Positions 1-5,194 of a stretch of 5,194 nucleotides of DNA are shown piece by piece. A program made the translations under genes and the position numbers. Positions within the stretch are counted from its first letter, which is position 1; each line of letters opens with the position of its first letter. The notes under the pieces are model-generated. The model searched no databases, was not told the origin of the DNA, and saw only the letters and a program-made list of their open reading frames with translations. The DNA is from Acetobacteraceae bacterium (lineage in GTDB: Bacteria > Pseudomonadota > Alphaproteobacteria > Acetobacterales > Acetobacteraceae): assembly GCA_003164305.1 (NCBI GenBank), contig PLSZ01000409.1:11681-16874 (forward strand), written 5' to 3'.

Positions 1-465
1 TGCCAGGTTCGGGATCGGCTGTTGCATGCCGGTGCTGCCGACCACGATGATTCGGCCCCAGCCACGCGTGCGCATCGTCGGCAGCAACGTATTGGCGATC
101 CGGATCGGCGAAACCACGATGTGCTGAAACCACTCCACCAACTGGGCTTCCGTCATCTCCGAGGCGGTGCATTGCGGCGGCCCGCCATGGTTCAGCACCA
201 GGATGTCCACGCCACCCATCGCCGCGACCGCTGCCTCGGCCAACCGGTCCATGGCCTCGCCGGACGCGACATCCGCGACCACGCCGACCGCGCTCGTGGC
301 GCCTTTGGCCCGCAGCGCCGCCGCCGTTTCATCCAGCCGTCCCTGGTCGCGCCCGCTGATCGTGACGGCGGCGCCTTCCTCCGCCAGGGCGTCCGCGATC
401 GAGCGGCCCAGTCCTTTGGTGCCGCCCATCACGAGTGCCCGGCGATTCTTCAGTCCGAGATCCAT
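1..465 (-). CDS. Atypical short-chain dehydrogenase/reductase (SDR), C-terminal part outside window
   Basis: The first 155 residues of an SDR-fold protein are present, with no stop before the window edge; full SDRs run to about 250-260 residues. The Rossmann start shows ALVMGGTKGLGRSIA, where G14, G18 and G20 fit TGxxxGxG but Met13 replaces Thr. SGRD at 37-40 supplies an Arg typical of NADP(H) binders, and Asp65 sits at the adenine-contact site. The usual NNAG is LNHGGPP (91-97). The tetrad Asn position after helix 4 appears to be Ile116. The active-site Ser aligns with Ser144 in VVGSTG. The Tyr-Lys pair lies beyond the window. GGPP plus the QQPIPNL segment resembles a beta-ketoacyl-ACP-reductase-like SDR subgroup with imperfect cofactor and catalytic motifs (from memory, cd05344). 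The substrate is unknown and activity is not assured. The ATG at 465 is supported by a GGGAG six bases upstream. It follows the amidase on the same strand after 191 bp, so co-transcription is possible but unproven. Confidence 0.9.
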   Translation of the reverse strand, partial: MDLGLKNRRALVMGGTKGLGRSIADALAEEGAAVTISGRDQGRLDETAAALRAKGATSAVGVVADVASGEAMDRLAEAAVAAMGGVDILVLNHGGPPQCTASEMTEAQLVEWFQHIVVSPIRIANTLLPTMRTRGWGRIIVVGSTGMQQPIPNLA

Positions 466-471
466 GGTCCG

Positions 472-476
472 CTCCC
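472..476 (-). promoter_or_regulatory. Ribosome binding site of the SDR gene
   Basis: On the minus strand GGGAG lies six bases before the ATG at 465. It supports this start over the in-frame TTG at 478-480, which lies upstream of the GGGAG itself. Confidence 0.6.
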
Positions 477-656
477 GCAATCGTTGCCTGGCACCACCAT
501 AGGTGGGACCCGCGAGGCGGGAAATGACCTGGGCTACGCTCGTCTCACCGCCGTTCCGCGCGGATTGGAGCGCGTGGAAACGCCGCGGGGCAGGCCGAGC
601 AACGCGCGGCGAGCATCGACGTTCGGCCGTTCCCGGTTCCCGAGCCGGTCTGACCC

Positions 657-1487
657 TCAGCCCGTGGCGCCCTCCGGTGGCAATGCGAACCACGAATCCA
701 CCGCCCGGGTCATGGCGCGGGCGATCACCTGGCGATGGGCGGGATCGTTCAGCGCCGCCTCGTCCGCCGGGTTGGACAGGAACCCCATCTCGATCAGCAC
801 GCTGGGGATCCCGGCCGCGTGCAGCACGGTGAAATTCGCGTGCCGCTCCGGCGTGGGCAGCACCGGCAGCCGCCGCTCCAGGTCGAGCACGAGTTGGTGC
901 GCCATGCGGGTCGAGGCGGCACGGTTCCGCCGGGCCGCGAGACTGGCAAGGATGCCGGACACCTCGGGCGGCATCGCGCGCATGCGGCCATCGGGGCCCG
1001 GAGCCAGCCCGTTCTCCCGCTCCGCCAGCGCCTCGGTCTCCGCGTCCGACGCCTGCCGAGCCAAGGTGTAGACCGAGGCGCCGCGCACCGCCGGATCCGC
1101 CAGCCGGTCGGCGTGCATCGACAGGAACAGGTCGGCGCCCAGGTCGCGGGCGATCTCGACGCGTTTCTCGCGGGCGACGTATTGGTCCCGGGCGCGGGTC
1201 AGTTCGACGCGATAGCGGCCGTGCGCTTCCAGCGCGCCCTTCAGGACCAGCGCGCTGGCCAGGGTAATGTGCTTCTCCAGCGTGCCCGCGACCCCGGTGG
1301 CGCCTGGATCGGCGCCGCCATGGCCGGGATCGAGGATAATCAGCGGCGGCCGTCTCTGGGCATCATCGCTCTGCCGGGCTCGGGCGAGGCGAGGGTACAA
1401 ATTCGCGAGGACCGTACAGAAAACAGCGCCCGCACCGGCGAACCGGCGCAAAATAAGACGGCGACGGATTCGCATCCCGGTGCTCAT
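657..1487 (-). CDS. N-acetylmuramoyl-L-alanine amidase, Amidase_3 (AmiC-like), exported
   Basis: This complete 276-residue protein is predicted to be a periplasmic zinc hydrolase that cuts the bond between N-acetylmuramic acid and L-alanine of peptidoglycan, mainly during daughter-cell separation. The Amidase_3 domain spans about 48-268. Zinc ligands are His56 (LDPGHGG), Glu71 (TLEKHITL) and His125 (SMHAD), and the catalytic Glu is Glu233 (IEMGFLSN). Residues 144-200, starting RQASDAETEALAEREN, match the position and style of the AmiB/AmiC regulatory insert, whose helix blocks the active site until a LytM-type activator (EnvC, NlpD) binds. The N-terminus carries RRRLIL (8-13), an alanine-rich core (about 16-30) and an ARA cleavage site after residue 37. 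This resembles the E. coli AmiC Tat signal, although Sec export is possible. Unlike E. coli AmiC there is no AMIN domain. The ATG at 1487 is chosen. Its only Shine-Dalgarno-like match, AAGG at 1503-1506, is 15 bases away; Met5 has nothing better. It is divergent from rne. Confidence 0.95.
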   Translation of the reverse strand: MSTGMRIRRRLILRRFAGAGAVFCTVLANLYPRLARARQSDDAQRRPPLIILDPGHGGADPGATGVAGTLEKHITLASALVLKGALEAHGRYRVELTRARDQYVAREKRVEIARDLGADLFLSMHADRLADPAVRGASVYTLARQASDAETEALAERENGLAPGPDGRMRAMPPEVSGILASLAARRNRAASTRMAHQLVLDLERRLPVLPTPERHANFTVLHAAGIPSVLIEMGFLSNPADEAALNDPAHRQVIARAMTRAVDSWFALPPEGATG

Positions 1488-1575
1488 ATCCCGAACTTAT
1501 CACCTTGACGCGATGGAGACTATTGCGGCACCCGCGGAATTGCTTCATTCTGGCCCAGCCCCGTTGATGTGTACG

Positions 1576-1598
1576 GGCGTGCCGGTCGCCGGCGCGCC
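1576..1598. repeat. Inverted repeat, 10-bp stem with 3-nt loop
   Basis: The arms GGCGTGCCGG (1576-1585) and CCGGCGCGCC (1589-1598) are separated by TCG. Nine of ten pairs are Watson-Crick; the tenth (T1580/G1594) is a G-U wobble in plus-strand RNA and a mismatch in minus-strand RNA. No T-tract follows on either strand, so it is not a standard intrinsic terminator. It lies 88 bp upstream of the amidase start and 494 bp upstream of rne. It could be an operator for the divergent promoters or a structured piece of the rne leader. Confidence 0.55.
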
Positions 1599-1731
1599 AT
1601 GGCCTGAACCGGTGGATGCGTGATCCCGAGGTTCGTCCGCCCCGCATGGCAAATGCGCCTGGCGGCTGACTTGTTGGGGGAGGATCCGCGCCGCCTCGGC
1701 CGCTCGTCCGTCCATGGCAAGCCCTCGCTCT

Positions 1732-1752
1732 GTCTGAACCCTTGGTTCGGAT
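1732..1752 (+). repeat. Hairpin in the presumed rne leader
   Basis: CTGAACC (1734-1740) pairs with GGTTCGG (1744-1750) around a CTT loop, including one G-U pair. The flanking T1733-A1751 and G1732-T1752 extend it to nine base pairs in RNA. It has no T-tract and lies 340 bases before the rne start codon. Whether it is transcribed is not known. Confidence 0.4.
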
Positions 1753-2006
1753 CATGGGGACTGCCGGGACGGTCCGCCTCGAACGGGGGCACGATGACTT
1801 TCACCGGGCCGCGCCCCTTTCCGGAGCGCGCCGTCCGCGCACCAGGACCTGATGACCAACAGCACGCTGTCACCCAGACCGATGTCGGCAACCATCCTTT
1901 CAGGTGGGAACCAGCCACGGCGGGCGACGGGCGCGTTTTGTCCTGGCCGCGCGGACCACGCCTTTTCCGCAAGCCTCGCCAGTCAAATTTCGCACCACGG
2001 CCCTCC

Positions 2007-2020
2007 GCGGGGCAACCCGC
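2007..2020 (+). promoter_or_regulatory. GC stem capped by a GNRA tetraloop, upstream of rne
   Basis: GCGGG (2007-2011) pairs perfectly with CCCGC (2016-2020) around GCAA, a GNRA tetraloop. It ends 72 bases before the rne ATG, so it is very probably within the mRNA leader. In RNA this is a compact, stable hairpin. It is a candidate for RNase E feedback recognition or RNA tertiary contact, but function is inferred only from position and shape. Confidence 0.4.
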
Positions 2021-2077
2021 CGCCAATGGACCCACCGTTCGGTCCTGGTGAGTTCGGGCCGCGACGGCTGGCGCATT

Positions 2078-2081
2078 GGAG
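2078..2081 (+). promoter_or_regulatory. Probable ribosome binding site of rne
   Basis: GGAG ends 11 bases before the ATG at 2093. The spacing is somewhat long but acceptable. An in-frame GTG at 2048 would add 15 residues, but the conserved family N-terminus (MxKRMLIDAT) begins at 2093, so that start is preferred. Confidence 0.5.
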
Positions 2082-2092
2082 TTCAGTTCCTG

Positions 2093-5000
2093 ATGCCCAA
2101 GCGTATGTTGATCGATGCCACGCACGCGGAAGAAACCCGCGTCGTGGTGCTGGACGGGAATCGCCTCGAAGATTTTGACATTGAGACATCGGCGAAGCAC
2201 CAACTTAAAGGAAACATCTATCTCGCCAAGGTCGTGCGGGTCGAACCCAGCCTGCAGGCCGCGTTCGTCGAGTATGGCGGCAACCGGCACGGGTTTCTCG
2301 CGTTCAGTGAAATCCATCCCGACTACTACCAAATTCCGGTCGCCGACCGTCAGCGGCTGCTGGACCTCCAGGCCGAGCAGGCCCGCCTCGAAGAAGAGGA
2401 AGACGATCTCGAACTCGCGCTGAGCCAGACCGAAGCGGCCGATCCGCCGGCGCCCTCGCCTCCGGATGACGGCGCCGACGACCCGTCCGCCCCCGCGATG
2501 AACGGCGAAGCATGGGCGCAACCCGAACAGCCGAGGTTGTTCACGGCCGAGGAAACTCAGGCGCCGCACGCGACGGGATCCGCACACGCCATGGCAACTG
2601 TTGGCGAGGAACCCTCCGACGGCGAATCCGGCGAATCGTCCGCCGAATCCTGGGCCATCGCCGCGCGACCCGCGCTGGTCGCCGTCGAAGCCGTGGTCGA
2701 AACGGCCGAGAGCGACGACGAACAACCCGACAACGGCGATGAACTCGACATGTTCGGCGCCATCCCCGAGGAAGCGCCGCCCGAAACGATCGGCGGCGAA
2801 TCAGACGCCGATAACGACAACGAGAACGGCGACGAGCGGCCGGAACGCCGCATTCCGCCGCGCTTCCTGCGCAACTACCAAATCCAGGAAGTCATCCACC
2901 GCCGCCAGATATTGCTGGTTCAGGTCGTCAAGGAAGAGCGCGGCACCAAGGGCGCGGCGCTGACGACTTATCTGTCGCTCGCCGGCCGGTTCTCCGTGCT
3001 GATGCCGAACTCGCCCCGAGGCGGCGGGATCTCCCGGAAAATCACCTCGGCCGCCGATCGCCGCCGGTTGAAGGAGATCATGATCGAACTGGACATCCCC
3101 AAGGGGATGGGCCTGATCGTCCGCACCGCCGGCGCGCAACGCCCGAAGCCGGAGATCAAGCGCGACTGCGAGTATCTGTTGCGGCTGTGGGACGACATCC
3201 GCGAGCACACGATGAAGTCGATCGCTCCGGCGCTGATCTATGAAGAAGCCAGCCTGATCAAGCGCGCCATCCGCGACGTCTATTCCCGCGACATCGACGA
3301 CATCACGGTGGATGGCGAGGACGCCTGGAAAGCGGCGCACGAGTTCATGCGCATGCTGATGCCCTCGCACGCCCGCAAGGTGCATCTGTGGCCGGATCAG
3401 GGCCAGTCGCTGTTCGCTCGGTTCCAGGTGGAAGCGCAACTCGACGCGATGATGCTGCCGACGGTGCAGTTGCGCTCCGGCGGCTACCTGGTGATCAACC
3501 AGGCCGAGGCGCTGGTCGCCATCGACGTCAACTCCGGCCGTTCGACGCGGGAGCGTAACGTCGAGGAAACCGCGCTGCGCACCAACCTGGAAGCGGCGGA
3601 CGAGGTGGCGCGGCAGTTGCGGCTGCGCGATCTGGCCGGGCTGATCGTCATCGACTTCATCGACATGGAGTCGAAACGGCACAACGCGATGGTCGAACGC
3701 CGGATGAAGGACGCGCTGAAGGACGATCGCGCCCGCATCCAGCTTGGCCACATCAGCCATTTCGGCCTGATGGAAATGAGCCGTCAAAGGCTGCGGCCGT
3801 CGCTGGAAGAAACCACGCTCATCGTCTGCCCGCATTGCAACGGCACGGGCCATGTGCGCGGCACCGAAAGCGCCGCGCTGCACGTGTTGCGCGGGGTCGA
3901 GGAGGAGGCGGGTAAGCGCCGCTCGGCCGAGATCGTCGTGCACGTGGCGATGGCGATCGCGCTGTATATCCTGAACCACAAGCGGGAGCGGCTGAACGAG
4001 ATCGAGCGGCGGTACGGCATGCGGGTGATCATCGCCGCCGACGACTCGTTGATCGCGCCGCGTTTCCGCATTGAACGGTTGCGTACGCTGGCGCCGGGCG
4101 AGGAGCCGCGGTTCGTGACCCCCGACGCGCCGCGCACCGCGCTGGTGGGTGCGCCGATTTCCGTGCCGTCGTTGCCCGAAACGGCCGAAGCGGATGACGA
4201 AGACGACGACACCGACTCTGAAGGTGACGACAACGAGGACGGGGTCGCCGCCGGGGTCGAGGATACCGAGGAAAACCGCGAAGCCGAAAGCCGCCGCCGC
4301 CGTCGCCGCCGTCGCAGGCGGGGTGGCCGCGACGATGACGCGCGGCCTCCGGTCGCGTCGCAGCCCGTCGCCGCCGAGCCGCCGGAAGCGGTCGCGGCCG
4401 CCGAACCCGGTGAATCCGAACCGGCCGCCGAAACGGAAACGCGGGATGACGACGCCGCGCGCCGCCGCTCTCGCCGGGGCCGCCGCCGCGGGCGAAGCGA
4501 TGGCGATCTGTCGCCGTTGGGCGTGCCGGGCGCCGAGCAACCGGATCTGATGCCCGCTTACGCCGGTCCGACGCCCGCCGATCCGTTCGGCAGCGGCCAT
4601 GTCTTCGACATCCTCGACGTCATGGAGCAGGCCGAACTGAATGCCGCCCCCGTGCGCGCGCCACAAGTCCGTCGCGGCCAGGGCAACCGGCCACGCTGGC
4701 AGCCGCCGCATTGGGCGGTCGCCTCGTACCCGCCGATGCTGGCCGGCGAACCCGCCGCCGATCGCCCCGAACGCCCTCCCGCCCCGGAATCCTGGGCTTT
4801 GCCATCGCGGCCGTTCATGCTGCGGCGGGATCGTCACGCGCCGCGCTGGGGTCAGCGTCGCGGTGGCCAGGAGCGGGAGCCCAGGGTTCTCGATGTGGCG
4901 CCGCTGACCGATGGGGCCGCGGCGCCGCACGCCCGCCCCGTGCCGATCGAGGCAGGACCGCCGCCGGGTATCGAACCCTCCACGCCGGACGCCGCCGCCG

Positions 5001-5194
5001 AGACCGTCACCGCCGCGCGGCCACGGGAGACCGTGATGGCTGAGAGCCCGGCGGTGGCGGACGCGACGGTCGCGGAGGCGCCAGCCCAAACGGATGCCGT
5101 TGAGACGGAATCAGTCCAGGCGGAACCGACGCAGACGGAACTGGCGCTGTCGGCCGAGGCGCCCGCCGCGCCGGAGCCGGAACCCGCGCCCGTC
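2093..5194 (+). CDS. rne: Ribonuclease E, degradosome scaffold (3' end outside window)
   Basis: This endoribonuclease cleaves single-stranded AU-rich RNA, starts mRNA decay, matures rRNA and tRNA, and scaffolds the degradosome. The 1034 codons seen have no stop. The catalytic half is about residues 1-704. The S1 domain is split (about 38-90 and 256-298), with RNA-contact Phe58 and Phe68. The 5'-phosphate sensor has Arg344-Thr345 in GLIVRTAG. The DNase I-like site has Asp478 and Asn480 (AIDVNSG) and Asp521 (VIDFIDM). The Zn-link is Cys579-Pro-His-Cys582. After the S1 insert these align with E. coli R169/T170, D303, N305, D346, C404 and C407 at a constant offset of 175 residues, so the enzyme should be active. 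Residues from about 700 are disordered scaffold: an acidic run, ten consecutive Arg (734-743), more Arg blocks, then an Ala/Pro/Glu tail. I see no E. coli-like membrane-targeting helix after the catalytic domain. The far C-terminus, where Caulobacter RNase E binds PNPase, is outside the window. Confidence 0.97.
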   Translation, partial: MPKRMLIDATHAEETRVVVLDGNRLEDFDIETSAKHQLKGNIYLAKVVRVEPSLQAAFVEYGGNRHGFLAFSEIHPDYYQIPVADRQRLLDLQAEQARLEEEEDDLELALSQTEAADPPAPSPPDDGADDPSAPAMNGEAWAQPEQPRLFTAEETQAPHATGSAHAMATVGEEPSDGESGESSAESWAIAARPALVAVEAVVETAESDDEQPDNGDELDMFGAIPEEAPPETIGGESDADNDNENGDERPERRIPPRFLRNYQIQEVIHRRQILLVQVVKEERGTKGAALTTYLSLAGRFSVLMPNSPRGGGISRKITSAADRRRLKEIMIELDIPKGMGLIVRTAGAQRPKPEIKRDCEYLLRLWDDIREHTMKSIAPALIYEEASLIKRAIRDVYSRDIDDITVDGEDAWKAAHEFMRMLMPSHARKVHLWPDQGQSLFARFQVEAQLDAMMLPTVQLRSGGYLVINQAEALVAIDVNSGRSTRERNVEETALRTNLEAADEVARQLRLRDLAGLIVIDFIDMESKRHNAMVERRMKDALKDDRARIQLGHISHFGLMEMSRQRLRPSLEETTLIVCPHCNGTGHVRGTESAALHVLRGVEEEAGKRRSAEIVVHVAMAIALYILNHKRERLNEIERRYGMRVIIAADDSLIAPRFRIERLRTLAPGEEPRFVTPDAPRTALVGAPISVPSLPETAEADDEDDDTDSEGDDNEDGVAAGVEDTEENREAESRRRRRRRRRRGGRDDDARPPVASQPVAAEPPEAVAAAEPGESEPAAETETRDDDAARRRSRRGRRRGRSDGDLSPLGVPGAEQPDLMPAYAGPTPADPFGSGHVFDILDVMEQAELNAAPVRAPQVRRGQGNRPRWQPPHWAVASYPPMLAGEPAADRPERPPAPESWALPSRPFMLRRDRHAPRWGQRRGGQEREPRVLDVAPLTDGAAAPHARPVPIEAGPPPGIEPSTPDAAAETVTAARPRETVMAESPAVADATVAEAPAQTDAVETESVQAEPTQTELALSAEAPAAPEPEPAPV
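2363..2842 (+). other. Acidic insertion within the RNase E S1 domain (residues 91-250)
   Basis: About 160 residues interrupt the S1 fold between HPDYYQIPVADRQRLL and RFLRNYQIQEVIHRRQILLVQ, where E. coli has a short loop. By my count the stretch has 45 Asp/Glu against 4 Arg/Lys. It opens with a likely charged helix (QAEQARLEEEEDDLE) and is otherwise rich in Pro, Ala, Ser and Gly, so probably disordered. Reading frame and flanking motifs are intact, so it is a real part of the protein rather than a frameshift. I recall that alphaproteobacterial RNase E proteins carry variable acidic inserts at this site. Confidence 0.85.
4190..5194 (+). other. Disordered RNase E scaffold region with charge blocks (residues 700-1034)
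   Basis: In order: an acidic run (700-717, DDEDDDTDSEGDDNED), an arginine run (734-743), an Ala/Pro/Glu spacer, a second Arg block (790-801, RRRSRRGRRRGR), a short hydrophobic helix-like motif (825-848), basic stretches containing Trp869, Trp874, Trp901 and Trp919, then an acidic Ala/Pro tail (about 961-1034) that runs off the window. In other bacteria this half binds RNA and degradosome partners, and in Caulobacter its charge pattern drives RNase E condensates (BR-bodies). Specific partners here cannot be named from sequence. Confidence 0.75.

Larger units (their letters stand above)
1488..2092. other. 605-bp divergent intergenic region between amidase and rne; rne leader
   Basis: This gap separates the amidase start (leftward) from the rne start (rightward). 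It must hold both promoters, but I found no sigma-70 pair with good hexamers and spacing on either strand. Open frames across it, for example 1620-2051 plus and 1363-1755 minus, show no recognisable domain and no good start signal, and look like GC-driven chance frames. Three inverted repeats are visible at 1576-1598, 1732-1752 and 2007-2020. rne genes studied in enterobacteria have a long structured 5' UTR through which RNase E limits its own mRNA. A long leader here would fit a similar arrangement, but the transcription start is unknown. Confidence 0.6.

Noticed and set aside
633..648. Possible hairpin terminator just after the amidase stop
   Set aside because: The stem is six pairs with a wobble on the plus strand. 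On the transcribed minus strand it becomes an A-C mismatch, and there is no T-tract.
22..1071. Plus-strand open frame of 349 codons at the left end
   Set aside because: It runs antisense through both the SDR and the amidase, and its translation is Arg/Ala/Gly-rich without domains.
1416..1418. Cys24 of the amidase signal as a lipoprotein cysteine
   Set aside because: The preceding residues are Ala-Val-Phe, and Phe at -1 does not fit a lipobox. A peptidase I-type ARA site lies at 35-37.
735..1508. Plus-strand open frame of 257 codons over the amidase
   Set aside because: It is antisense to a gene with all catalytic residues in place and has no protein-like features of its own.
1505..1510. TTGACG as a -35 box for rne
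   Set aside because: At 16-18 bp spacing there is only GC-rich sequence with no -10 likeness, and it lies almost 600 bp from rne.
1620..2051. Plus-strand open frame of 143 codons in the intergenic gap
   Set aside because: No clear ribosome binding site, low-complexity Pro/Arg/Gly content and no family resemblance. It probably stays open by chance in GC-rich DNA.
2048..2092. In-frame GTG giving a 15-residue N-terminal extension of RNase E
   Set aside because: The conserved RNase E N-terminus begins at the ATG at 2093, and GGAG at 2078-2081 serves that start.
1520..2725. A 401-codon minus-strand open frame spanning the intergenic region and the rne 5' end
   Set aside because: It has no recognisable domain, overlaps the amidase upstream region and antisense rne, and its composition is that of a shadow frame.
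2801..5089. A 762-codon open frame on the minus strand opposite rne
   Set aside because: It lies wholly antisense to a clear RNase E gene. Its translation is Arg/His/Gly-rich with no domain, as expected from a GC-rich gene's codon bias.

Overview
The window is about two-thirds G+C with GC-rich third codon positions. It holds two leftward genes and one long rightward gene read out of a shared upstream region. The RNase E is of alphaproteobacterial type: its N-terminus reads MPKRMLIDATHAEETRVVV, a HPDYYQIPVADRQ segment follows, and its S1 domain is split by an acidic insert. I therefore place the source in the Alphaproteobacteria. Rhodospirillales/Acetobacteraceae is a guess, since nothing here fixes the family.

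Layout: (1) 1-465, minus strand: the first 155 residues of an atypical short-chain dehydrogenase/reductase (SDR), cut by the window edge. (2) 466-656: a short gap with no convincing terminator or promoter. (3) 657-1487, minus strand: a complete exported zinc N-acetylmuramoyl-L-alanine amidase (Amidase_3, AmiC-like) with a Tat-like signal and no AMIN domain. (4) 1488-2092: a 605-bp divergent intergenic region with no believable gene. It holds a 10-bp inverted repeat and two smaller hairpins, and would include the long 5' leader of rne. (5) 2093-5194, plus strand: ribonuclease E, 1034 codons with no stop, open at the right edge. Its catalytic half is complete, and the disordered scaffold half is only partly present.

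The genes do not form one pathway. RNase E is the core RNA-decay and processing enzyme and degradosome scaffold. The amidase cleaves septal peptidoglycan in the periplasm. The SDR is a cytoplasmic oxidoreductase-like protein of unknown substrate. From memory, amidase next to rne is common in alphaproteobacteria, often with mrcA and prfB beyond the amidase; here an SDR occupies that place.

I found no mobile element, CRISPR array, tRNA or rRNA, and no clearly new system. The points most worth a second look are the long acidic insert inside the RNase E S1 domain, the structured rne leader, and a short helix-like motif isolated in the disordered RNase E tail.
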